Part shown: positions 14,621-27,000 of the stretch, piece after piece
Layout of the letters: each line of letters begins with the position of its first letter
Position numbering within the stretch: position 1 is the stretch's first letter
Assembly: GCF_037975245.1 (NCBI RefSeq)
Contig: NC_092568.1
Coordinates: forward strand, 41,655,631 to 41,719,630
From: Apostichopus japonicus
Taxonomy: Eukaryota; Echinodermata; Holothuroidea; Aspidochirotida; Stichopodidae
DNA length: 64,000 nt
Direction: 5' to 3'
Notes under the pieces: model-generated
What the model was told of the DNA's origin: nothing
Database searches by the model: none
Seen by the model: the letters and a program-made list of their open reading frames with translations, nothing else
Made by a program: the position numbers and the translations under genes

Positions 14621-15416
14621 AGTCCGGCGATAACATACAAACTTGTTTGTAAAAAGAAAGACATGTTTGTACTAGTGTATTTAAGTATTTAGGTTTGTAA
14701 TATGTTTACCAGGCAAGCAAACAGATTTAAGTTTTATGAATGGTTGTAAATTTGCATATTCTCAAATATCAAAAGTCATCAAATCTCTCTTCGTTCACAA
14801 TCCCATTGTCTTAATATTTGTATTTACTGATGTGTAAAATGCTTTCATAATGTAATATCTTTCTTTATGACTTCAATGAAGGCTTCAGCTTTGCATTAAT
14901 TCATTATCTCAAGAACTAACAGACAAATCGTTATGTGACTCAAGTTACTTCAAGCACTGTGCAGTAATGTGGAGAAGTAACTGACTTTGCATGCTTGAGT
15001 TGCCTTTGCTGTTCATAATATGTTCATAGTGTGAGTTTCTAACACAGATTTAACCAATAAATTGTACAGTACTTCAAGAAAACATGTTCACTATTGAATC
15101 TGACCAGTTGAACATGTCTGTGTAACAGTACTGCTTTCAACATTCTTCTGTTTAATTATTAAATTGGCTGGAAAATAGTGAATTAATTTCAAAGGAGAAG
15201 GAGGATACTTGTCCTTTCTGAAATATTAACTTACAAGGTCAAACCGCTCAAAGTCAAAAGCTATAACAGTAAAAAAGTGTGATGATTTTACTAGAATTTT
15301 TTTTATTTGAATTACTGTAGCGGTCATGAAATGCAATAATAACTTCTGTATGTAGTTTAAACCTTTAAAAGGATTTTCTGGTGGCTAAACTTAATTGCTG
15401 AAACTTCTCTGAATCC
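14621..15416 (+). other. 3' flank of gene A
   Basis: AT-rich sequence after the stop codon, presumably 3' UTR up to the AATAAA near 15056. The remainder to 15416 shows no reading frame or repeat I can support. Confidence 0.5.
15056..15061 (+). terminator. candidate polyadenylation signal of gene A
   Basis: AATAAA, about 436 bases after the stop codon at 14620. It is the first convincing canonical hexamer downstream and would give a 3' UTR of ordinary length. Confidence 0.45.
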
Positions 15417-16502
15417 AGTGGCGGCGGAACCGGGGGGGCTTGGGGGGGCTCAGCCCCCCCAATAAAAAAGTTGAGGGGGCAAATGCATGATAAGCCCCCC
15501 CAATATTTACCAAGGCTCCGAAACGTATACATCTGCCCATTTTTCAATGCATACTTGTCGATCTGTCCGATGCACACGTATACTCTAATAATGTGTAATA
15601 ATTTTAGTAATTGCTGGGGGACCCTCGGCCTGTCCCTTGGCTATAGACCACATCGTCACCCCAACCGCGTCTTCACGCCCCGTGAAAAGTGGAAACAGTG
15701 AGTGTGAGTACCGGTAAGCGTAACACAACTTCGTCTTAGGCCAATGACTTGCCTCATTTCAGCCAGTTCTCCAACATCCCCTTACTTAGTGGCGGATCGA
15801 GCGTCCATATATACAGTCAGAGGCGGATGCCCCCCCCCCCTGACGGACTCAAATGGACTGCTGGCGCCTTTTTCAGCTTTTCACTACTTTTTACTTATTC
15901 GCAATTTTTGACTATTTTATTGCGCTCTCATATACCTATTGACATTTGTCATATTCTGTCGGTGTATTTTCCGACAAAATGGCGACGACACCTATTTATT
16001 CTCCGTTTATCTGCAAATTAGCAAGGCCCCGGAAAGGGTCATTTCCTGCAATCTCGGGAGTATCTTTACTCAAAAATTTTCTGTACGCTCCGCGCCAACC
16101 TGTGGTGGCGCTCCGCTTAGATAGTGTCGAAAGCGCCCCTACAGACCATTCTTGCCCCCCCCGACCAATACCCCTAGCCCCGCCACTGCCCTTACTACAC
16201 TCAAAAACGTCTTTGCGAGTACACTACGAGTAATAGCTACTCTCTTAAAACACCATCGAATATACAAATTACAATGTTTTTACAGACTTAACGTGCAATC
16301 TGAGAAATTGCAGGCTTGAGACCCATATTTTAGGGCCAGGTATTCGCAGCATAAAACACTCGGGAAGTGCCGTTTCCGGCCATCTGGGGGTTTGAAAAAA
16401 CCCAAAATTTTCTTGTACGCTCCGCGCCAACCGATGGTGGCGCTCCGCTTAGATAGTCTCCACACATTAGCCCCCCCAATAATTTTTACGTTCCGCCGTG
16501 CC
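15417..16502. mobile_element. outer AGTGGCGG-ended repeat, nested
   Basis: The left end AGTGGCGGCGGAACCGGGGG and the right end (about 16470-16502, AGCCCCCCCAATAA...GTTCCGCCGTGCC) are imperfect inverted copies, with long G/C runs at both ends. The core ACTATCTAAGCGGAGCGCCA occurs near the right end in reverse orientation. A second element of similar style (15788-16188) lies inside. No protein can be supported; the short reading frames here are fortuitous. Confidence 0.6.
15788..16188 (+). mobile_element. inner AGTGGCGG...CCGCCACT repeat (about 400 bp)
   Basis: It begins AGTGGCGGATCGAGCGTCC and ends GCCCCGCCACT, so the termini are inverted. A second copy lies in reverse orientation at 59321-59712, co-linear over nearly its whole length. 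Both include the core GCGCTCCGC...GATAGTGTC and a C/G homopolymer run. It looks like a non-autonomous interspersed element. Confidence 0.75.
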
Positions 16503-18047
16503 TGTCTGAATCTAACTATGAAAACCACATTCTCCTAGCATTTCGTATTGCAAAGATATGAATTTTTAAAATAAAGTGATATTTTGTAAATGCATATGAC
16601 AACAGGATGTTGTCATCAGGGCACTCTAGCTGAAAACGACTTTGTGTTTATAATTTGTCAATCATTTATTCACAAACAAAAAGAATATTTCTACAAAAAA
16701 ATATTAAGTAGAGACAACCTTGACAGCTATGCAAACATTCCAAGTGTATCAGGTTTTGTCAGTCACAAAAAGGCAACATTAAATCAACCATATCTCAAGT
16801 TAGGGGCATGATATTGAGATGGGGGTCTTCATCTAGCATTGTGGAATACCTACTGTAGCTCTTCAATATAAGTTTCACATTGTTTGTCACCAGAATATCC
16901 CTTTAAGGAAAATTTCTTTTGATACAAACAAGGTGAAAACATTTTGCTGTGGGAAGGGGATGGAATGAATTTTTCTGTTCGATCACTCAATATGTATTAT
17001 ACCAGGTACCATAGCAGAAAAATAAAGTTACTGAGCAATCCCACAATATGAGAGCATCTTTGTGTATTTCTTTAAGGTTGCACTATTGTACATAATATTG
17101 CATGCCAAACTCAGTTAAGTATAAAAAAATGTGTGTTAGTGATTGTTTAGAAAAAAATTACGATGCTTGGCAGATCAACCGCCCAATATGTTAAATCTTT
17201 TGCCATGTTCACTTGATTGGGACCTTAGAGAACTATCAGCAAGAATTATCAAGAATACAAAGTAAATTGCATGCTTAACAGTTCTAACAAGGTTCTTTTG
17301 GAAAACCTGAGAGGTATAACTAAATAAATTAAGGATCTCTTAAGCTATGATTACATTCAAAATGCAATCATACCATAAAGGTGTCTTAATGGATGCAGTT
17401 TGGTAATGATCTATGCAGCTGGTTTGACTAGCTACCGAAGTGCACTTCTGTGGTAGTAAAATGAAAAAAATTTCTGTAATTTTTTACATTTCTACAGTTA
17501 ATGCACTGTGTTCTGTCAAGCAATGATTACTGGCCCATAGTTTTTTGTAACCAACCAGGTGTCCATAAACACTTTATGAACCAACTTCCACCGGCCTAAA
17601 GTTAAACACCAGCTCTTGGTTAACATGCATCCCACCAACAAATTGTGTTCGTGTAATGAAATTACCTCAAATATCCTCTAAGTAATGTGAGAAAAACACC
17701 AGAAATCAGAAAATGTAGAGACACTTTAATACTCTTTAATCATTACTAAGACAGCTAAGGCATAATTACATGACATCCCTGGGAATGAATGGAGCTCCCT
17801 AATTAACAGAATTAGCTTCTTTATCTTTTTTACTTTGAACCCTAGGATCAGAGATTATATTAATTGTTTACTGTTATTAGACCACAACTGATTGAGTGTC
17901 TGTAGTTAATACAATTAATGGCTCCTGATCTTTCTTTATGCTGCACAAGTATTCAGAAGCCAATTTAGCAAATTGTAAGTAACTTAGTGCAAACACTTAC
18001 AGAAAGTTAGTGCTGACCCAACTGACCATACAAGAGTTATCAACAAC
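16503..18047. other. intergenic spacer before gene B
   Basis: AT-rich DNA. I see no gene, repeat array or persuasive TATA box close to the gene B start. Promoter elements of gene B should lie at its right end but cannot be picked out. Confidence 0.4.
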
Positions 18048-21000
18048 ATGGCGCTGCAACAAATGCTTCCCATCATTAGCTTGGCTCTGGTGTGCTTTAT
18101 ATATCCATCCAATGGAAATGGTAAGATTTTCTTTAATATAGGATTATTTCTTGAACTAGCCATCTGGAAAAAGGTTATAATACCATGGCTACTAATTTAT
18201 TTAGTAGAGTTCAGAATAGTGTATCTGAATAGTTGTTCTTTTGTCAATTATTGCCATTCTCAATTGCTTTCAAATGTTTACCAATGGCCCAACATTACAA
18301 TCACTGAGAAGATATGTAGTTTCTAGAAACAATAAACTTTTTCTCTAATTTACAGCATTGACAAATAGAGTATTTCAAAACAATGGACCATTGTCTCTTC
18401 AAGTGGACCAAGGGGGGTCCTATCATATCTCTATTGATGGTACACCATGGTTGGATAGTCATAATACTTTCTTCTCCATTAATGGCAAAATGCACTCTAC
18501 TATGGATGGAACACTGAAAGTAGTCTCTGGACCAACAAAGCATTCTAGTGCCAATTCCAAGCTAGGTCCATATGAACAGACAGATGTAACATGGGAGGCG
18601 ACAAACACAGATAAATCAAGAATTACTACTTCCTTTCAAGTCTATTCTGACATTTCTGCTGTGGTCTTTACTCAGGTATTTTTTAAGAGCTACTTCTTAC
18701 AAAATATTAACATATGTACTAGTAGTGTAAATTTTAAGTTTCGATTCATCTTCTTGTTTAAGTCATGTGTAACATTCAGGTACATAGTCTCAGTAGATAT
18801 GTTCTTCACTGTCTTGCTTTAAACACATGAAACAAATATTTATCAAAGATAAATACTTTTTATATCTGATTTGCAATGTTTCAGTGCAACTGAAATATTT
18901 TACTTAAAGGTAAAAGACACAATCTACTTCACTGCAGAGCATCTTAGTGTGGGACAAACCAAAGTTGGAAACTCCAGATGTGCATGTGTTTTGTATAACA
19001 TGATAATAATTATCTAAAAATATACAATATCAACAATTTATTTGATATGAGTCAATATTTTTCTCTCTTTTCAAGAACTTTTCAATGGGTGGTTTGTCTA
19101 ACACAAGTGTAGGAAATGCCAACCTCTTATGTACTGGGTTTCCTACATTCACTATTGCCAAGTCAATGAGAAGTGAGCTTGGTTTCTTGTCTTATGGCAG
19201 CTTATTTGCGGCACTTCAGGATATTGGCAAGTAAGTACAATCTGAATAAACAAGCAGTCTGCTTGAGACTCTCATTACGATACCCTGCTATCATCTTTTA
19301 GCAATATGGTAACCAACTGAAAGGACACTTACTGAATGTGTGGGGCAGTAAAGTTGTATCTAGTCAAAAAGTGGTGTACCTTCCCCTGAACTGTACAGTT
19401 ATGGTATTACAGGGCAAGGCTGATGGTTGGGATAGCAGAGGAGAATACCAATAGGTCATGGAGACAAAATATCTGCCTTAATATCTTGCTTGCAGTTGAT
19501 TTAGTATCCCCAATCATATTTTTTCCAGATAAGCAGTAACATCAATCTTCACCTTTTGAATATAACCTCATGTACCAAGTTCCATAGACCGTTCAATAAC
19601 TTCAGATACATGGAAAAAGCACTATTACTTTATGTTCTATTTTTGCACAGTTGGAAGACTCCTGTGAAACTAATCGGCAGTGGACTATACTCTGCACCCC
19701 TCACTCTCTTTAACCGTACAAAGCACACAATGATCATATCACCATTTAAAGAGTTCATGGCCTCTTCATTGGTGTTTGATAATGCTAATGACATCATCAT
19801 GGAAGGAATCATGGGAAATGTTACAGAAATACCAAAAGATTTCATTCAACAAACAATTTTATATTATGGGCAAGGCCCTGGAATTAAAACTGTGAGTTCA
19901 TTACTATCTTTACTTCTTTCCTCTATAAGATGTGAAGAGACAGAGTTTAGGTTTGTTCCTTTTAAATGATGATTATGGAGTTTGGGAACAAACAGCTTCA
20001 AATAATGGATGCCATATGCATACCTAGGTCTCTTTTAAAGAAACCCAGTAAGGAAGTGAAGTTTAAAGGTTTTCAAACTATGAATATCAGGTTATGATCC
20101 TGACTGAAGAATTATGATGCTTTCATGGAATTTAATAAACGAAGGCATTTTGTGTGACAGTTACAGTACCTCCAAGATAGCCTACTTATACCACAAATGG
20201 TTCAAGTCAATTCTGATAATTAAAATAACATTATTGTAGAAAAGTGCCTCCATAGTTTTAATCTGTACAACAGGTGTGTACAAACTACATCAAGTGGTTT
20301 ACAGTTTGCTCATTGGTGATAAGCTCTTTTTTTTGGTAAACTTGTCTTCCACAGTCAATGTTTGAGTGGGGCCAGACGCTTTTAAAGCAGTACAACACTA
20401 AACGATACAAGGAGAGAGATGTAACTTTGAACTACATTGGGTATTGGACAGATGGAGGTATAATATTATACAAATATATATAATATTATATTATTATACA
20501 ATATATATATAATATTATACAAATAATGAATGGAACAAATTACATCTTTCAACGAATGAAATATTTGCACTATTGCACGAATGGAAACCATTCATTATTT
20601 GTTTTATACAGCATATTATACTAAGATGGGTAAAATACACTCATGCAACAGATTGTTTTGAACAGACAGGTTTCTTTGCCCTCTTACCATTGAAAAAAGT
20701 GCTACCAAAAAAGTATAACCCATGGTTCTATTTCATAGAGGGGAATAGAGCGGATTTTGCATGCAATCAACGAGCAATTGACCAATCAAATGACCAGAAT
20801 ACAATTAGGTGTTGTATAATATCAAATAATGCTGAGATAGCACAGATTGTATAAACAAACTGCAGTCAATGATGTTCAAATTTTTGTGTTTGTTTTGCAA
20901 ATGATATGAAATTAATCTCACAGGCAATATCCATCATTATTATGAAAATAAAATGCTATTCCCTCACGGAAAAGCAAGATTCCAGATCAAATCTTAACAC

Positions 21001-24000
21001 ATATTTAAGAAACATTCATAATTGAGCCCTTTGACTGATAACATTGTATTCCTTATTTTCAGGTGCATTTTATTACTACAACACAGAACCTAACAAGACT
21101 TATGAGCAAACTATGATAGATGTTAAGGCAGAGGCAGATAGACTCTTTGTGCCATACAAGTGAGTATTCCCTGTTAATCTTCTGTAAGTGTTCAATATCT
21201 ATTGGGATATTTTACCCATACATTTAATATATACTTCTCTGCGCACATTAAATGTGCTGTCATCATTTACTGTTCCTCAATGCATCTATAGCACTCCCCC
21301 GACCAGAGTGGGCAATCTTTTCTTTACAAACTTGTAGTGAATAAATTGTTTCTTTAGGATTGATAGCCTCTAAAGCAGTGATGTGCATTGATACTGCATA
21401 TTCTTCATGCCCCATTCCAGAGTAGCTCATGAACTTAAAATCTCAGAGTTTGAGTTTGAATTTCACTAAAGCTGCAAATGACCATCTTAATCTAAGATGG
21501 TATAGACATACATGTTACTAATGTTCAATGTCTGTGAGTTGAATCTGAATAATAATTTGATTCTAAATGGAATCACTAATTTCAAACCGTTGAGTGAACA
21601 ATAGCAGCATGTTTTAAAAGCTATTGTTCAACTTTATGATTCTGACAAACTAATGATCACATGCCATATCAACAGGAGCAGGATTTGAGTTGTGAAAGTG
21701 GGGGGGCAAACCTGCCAGCAAGACTATCTAAGCGGAGCGCCACCATCGGTAGGTGCGGAGCGTACAAGGAAATTTTTGGCTTTACAAACCCTCCAGATGG
21801 CCCGAAACGGCACTCCCCGAGTGCTCTAAGCTGCATGTACCCATCCTTGAAATATGGATCTCATGTCTGCAATTGTATCTAGATAGTTAATTATCGTTTA
21901 AAAATTTGAAGAGGATTTATAGTAGAACATATGGTCAGATGATGATGTACAACTTTTGTTATACGTCACTATCTAAGCGGAGCGCCATCATTGGTTGGCA
22001 AGGAGCGTCGAAATTTTCGATGAAAGGTACCCTTAGATCGGTAAAATTAACACCCATATAGGCTTTAAATTGCATCTAAACAATTTATGAACGTGTGCAA
22101 ATTTAGGGAGGACAGATAGAAGAACTTATATGGTGATGTACAACTGAAGCTTATACGTCACTATTTAGGCGGTGCACCACCATCAGTTGGCGCGGCGCAT
22201 CGAAATTTAAGCAAAAAGGAAATCCTAGATCAGCAAAAATGACACCTCTGGTAACGTGAGTGTTTCAATTATCATCAAGAATAGATCCGAAAACGGGACT
22301 CAAAGCCACACATTATTTTATCGGCCCTACCGAAACTGCCGAGTGCTGTATACTGTAACAATGGATTTAATGTGTTAGTGCCAATTTGTAATTTACATTA
22401 TTCGATTTGCATGCATCATTCCAGGATTTCGAGCAGTAAAGAAATTACATCGGCATTGCCATTGCATATTGTTGAATGAAACGGGGGGGGGGGGGGGTGT
22501 CATGTGTCAGTTTATTGAATTTAATTATTTATACACCCAATATGCAAATCTGGCTTTCGTAAATCGTGTCTCTGGATTTAGTTATTCATCGCATGCAGTA
22601 GAGCAGCAACGTTGAAAATCAATTCCTGAAGCAAGCACTGTAGCACATGCCTCGGATTCATCACATGCAGAATTGAATCGCTAGTGTGTTAGCTCCAGGA
22701 TTCGTAACCTGTGCTGCGAACCTGGTGTGCTAGCTCCAGCTCCAGTTATTCTACATGCTACATGTTACGATGTTAAACACAAATTCGACTTAGATTCGAA
22801 ACAAATAGGCCTATTTGATAGAGCTGTTGTGAGGGAATAATTTCGATTAGGGTTGTGCACATTTGTCTGCAAAAACGACAAAAAAGTGAATTAAGGTCTG
22901 GGAAAAAGTGGGGGGGGCAAGTGCCCCCTCTTGCCCCCCCCGTAATCCCGTCCATGCATATCAATATAAAGCTTTTTGTTTGGAAAGAAAAGTTTCTAAT
23001 GCTAGCTAATACCTCTAATGATTGCTCAACTGATCTGATTTTTTGATAGTACATTGCTATATCCCCTCCACACACCCTCACTCCCTCTTCCAGCATCCTC
23101 TTTATCTATTGCATATATAGGTGACTAGTGGTACTAAGGTATTCAAGTGTTCCACATATGCTGACACTGAACTTTGTCAATTCTAACTGCAATTAAATTA
23201 ATTACAAGAAATATAAGTGGACTTAAGACCAAAAACTAATGGGAGATTATGATATTCAATAACCTGGAGGATGATTTTATTTATTTATTATAACAGATAT
23301 TACCAGCTAGACTCTTGGTGGTATTTCAAAGGAATTGGAGGAGGTGTAAAGAACTGGACAGCAATGCCATCAGTGTTTCCTGATGGTTCTGGGTAGGTTT
23401 AATATTTCACATAAAACACAAAAAATATTGAGTAATATAGCCAGGAGTTGGAATGATGAGTTTCCAACAAAGATCTTGGTTTTTTCTGCCTTCTTCCATG
23501 CTATGTTTAGTAGTCAGATTTGGGTATTAGTTGTGTCTAGTATTATAGAAAGAAATAACCACAACTCAGCTGGCTGCATTTACAAAATACTGTCAGTTGT
23601 CATGACAATGGTCCATTTGCTGAACTTTTAACTTTGAGATTATTGTTCAATCCGTTGATGTTCCCGCTGATAACCAATCACACAGCCTTCCTTTGTTTCA
23701 ATTAACGTTAAGAAGTGTACAGCAAATGTTAAGTAGTGCCAGTTAAGACTCATCATGACCTATAGGGTTATTATTAAGCAGTCCTTAATAACTTTGGAGA
23801 GAACTGATCTCTTGTAAGAAACCCATGAGGAAAAATCTGTCAGGCAAATGATTTTGCATGATAAGGATGACCTCATATTTAAGCTCCCATTCAGCAGTAA
23901 TGCCTACTTGAAGCAAAAAATTGCTTCTCCTCCCTAGTTTAAAGCTGGATGGCCCATTGTCAATATAATATTATGAGTTGTATATGCCAATATTCAGTAA

Positions 24001-27000
24001 AACATCTATTCAACTACAAAAGACAACTACCACTACTCCTATAATAATTCATAAAATAAAAATGATAAAAACTCTGTACAGTACAACTCAATACAAACCA
24101 ATCATGATGGTGCACAGAACCATGTCTCAGGGTAAACTGCTTGGGATGGTGACATTCAAAAACCTCACTATGGAGAGGCTACTTGAACACAAGTTATCGC
24201 CATGTATGCTCCGGATCATAGATAATACCTGATTTCTGTACAGATATATTCAGATTGGTTTGTCTTACTTTCCATGAGGAATTTTACCAGGGAACATGTA
24301 ATAGAATATAAGATGGTACTAGAATCTCTGCTCATTATTGGGTTGACATGTAAAAGTAAGGTTTATGATGAACATGATGAACTAAAAATCTTCCTTTGAT
24401 TTCCAGATATCTTTTCAAAAAGCTTGGCTATCCGTTGGCTGCTCATAACAGATACTGGTAAGAATTTCTAACTTTTACTACTTTGGATGATGTTCACTTT
24501 TGTCTGATGAAACACATTTAAGATGATTCATCTTTAATATGTGAGTCTTATTTGGGTTTATATTGATGATCATTACAGGTCTTCAGACACAGACTATGCT
24601 AGTAAGAATGGAGGGAAATGGAACTTTATAGTAGAGAAAGATAAAGCTATCCCACAAGATGCAGTAAGTCAATGGATAATTATTGCAATAGCCTCAAATT
24701 AACTTAAGCTGGGGTTATCTTTCTCATTTATTTTTCAACCAGAATGCAAAAATGCATAGAGGTTTCGATGACTTCATTACAAAGAGCTCTAATAATATAA
24801 ATATCCTGATTTCTACCATGAGATACCGTGTTTGAAAGGTTTCAGAGTTTGACATTTGGTGACCCCAATGACCTTTGACCTTCACCAAACACAAGGGGGC
24901 AATCTACAGAGTTGCATATCTCATTGCTACTTGGGTGACCCCTCCATCATGGGTGACCCCCCCCCGAGAGTTAGTACTCAGGAAAATTAACCATTACCAT
25001 GGCAACTGACAGCCATATATGGCAAAGGAACTACAATATCTCATCCTCCCTATGGATGGATGAGATAGTATCATGTCTGGAACTCTGACTTGTAACAACT
25101 TAAAAATCTCTTTAATGCTGGCAAAAAGCTCCTTTCTTGCTAAACTAGATGAACATTTTCATAAACATAGTATTTAAAGCTGGTTACATCATTGTGTACT
25201 ATTCAAGATTGCAAACTTTTTCCTCTGTACACTTTTCAAAGTCTTGCAAATCCACAGCTCTGACTGCATTGTGTGAGTATTTCAGAGAGATTCAGTTGGC
25301 ACCATCTTCCATAAACTTGTTGACACAATATCAAAACTTTGAAATGAACGGTTCCTCTAATTTTGATCTTGCCAGGAATTTTGGGACTTTCTCCTGAGAT
25401 CATCGAAAGAAGAATGGGGTCTGACTTTATATGAACAGGTAAAGTTGAAGACATTGCTCACATGGATATTAATGTGCCAGCCCTCCCTCTCATCAAAATA
25501 AACCTACTGTAAATCACTAACTTTAAAGCGAAAGAGATCTTACACACAATTTAGATAACTTTCCCTTTCTTCTGCAAACACCAACCCATCTTGTCATGGA
25601 TACTACATAAGAAGCTGCTGCATGGTGATTGCTCTGTGCTAAAATTACAGTGTTTTTGATACACAGTAAATCAAACTATCTACACCCGCAAGGCTTACAT
25701 GTGAGAACTAAATTGAATGCATGATTGTAATTACATCTACTTTCAGGACTGGCTAAATGATGAGTTTGAAGACATGAAATGCACTCTGGAGAATGTTACT
25801 GTTGCCAGGAAATGGCTACTTGACATGGGTAATGCTGCATTGCGAAATAATCTGACCATCCAGTACTGCATGCCGATGGTTAGACATCTCCTACAGTCTG
25901 TGGAGATACCACGTATGAATCAAGCCAGGGCTAGTGGTGACTACCATCCTGGTAATGATCAGTGGAACATTGGTATATCATCAATTCTGTACCATGCTCT
26001 GGACATTAGACCATTCAAAGATAACTTCAGGACAACGTCAGCCAATGAACACCACCGTAAGTGAACTGCTGTTGGCCTAAACTGTCAGGAAATTCACCCT
26101 TTACATCCCTTGTAATAAAGGTTAGGTAAAAAATGGGCATTTAAAATTAGAGATGTAAAATGATGTATTTTATGTGGAAAGAGACTGCATTTGAGGTTTT
26201 AAACCATTATTTCTCTTCAATATGTTATTGCCATACCTATTCTTACTGTAAGTAGAAAAGGCTTGGATGCAACTCATATACTGATGCCATATTTAATGTT
26301 TCATTGAGATTCTCATGATTCTAATCATTTCTATTTTCTGTATGAAGCCACTCCTAACTCCCTCATTCCAGTTAATGCCATCATACTTTACCCCATGGTC
26401 CTAGCTGTCACATATTGGATGAGTATACACAAGATGGTAATAGGTGTGGCATAGATGAAGTAACAGTTTTATGAGCAGATTCTATTTCAAAGATTGTTTT
26501 CATACCATTCAATTCTTTATATGGATTTGACTCATTTCCTTCCAGCCAAATATGTTTCAGAGCCAGTACCATTCCTACAAACAGTGATTTCAATTTACAG
26601 TACAGCACCTGTGGCCCCGAGTGACAGCATAGGGTTCACAAATGTGACCCTTTTAAATAGGTCAGTTAAACATATTTTGTAATGTAAATGTTACATGAGG
26701 ATGAGGGTAATTTTAAGTTAAATACTTCAATGTATCTGTCAGTTTTCTGAAATATAGTTATTTAATAAATTCTGCACCAACACTGTCAAACATTGTCTTA
26801 GATGGTGAAAGTGAGCAAAGGTATGGCTACAATCCAATCAAAACTATATAAATCAGTCTCTCTTGTGTATCAGGCACTAGTTCTCCATTACATATATTAC
26901 CTTTGAAATACAAACAAGTACAGAAATATGACTAAAACAGCTTAATAAACTCATTAGTAAGGTTGCTGAATTTGCACAAAATTATACTAAAATTGGTCAC

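Noticed and set aside
18301-18543. Minus-strand frames opposite exons of the secreted genes
   Set aside because: Antisense shadows of conserved plus-strand exons.
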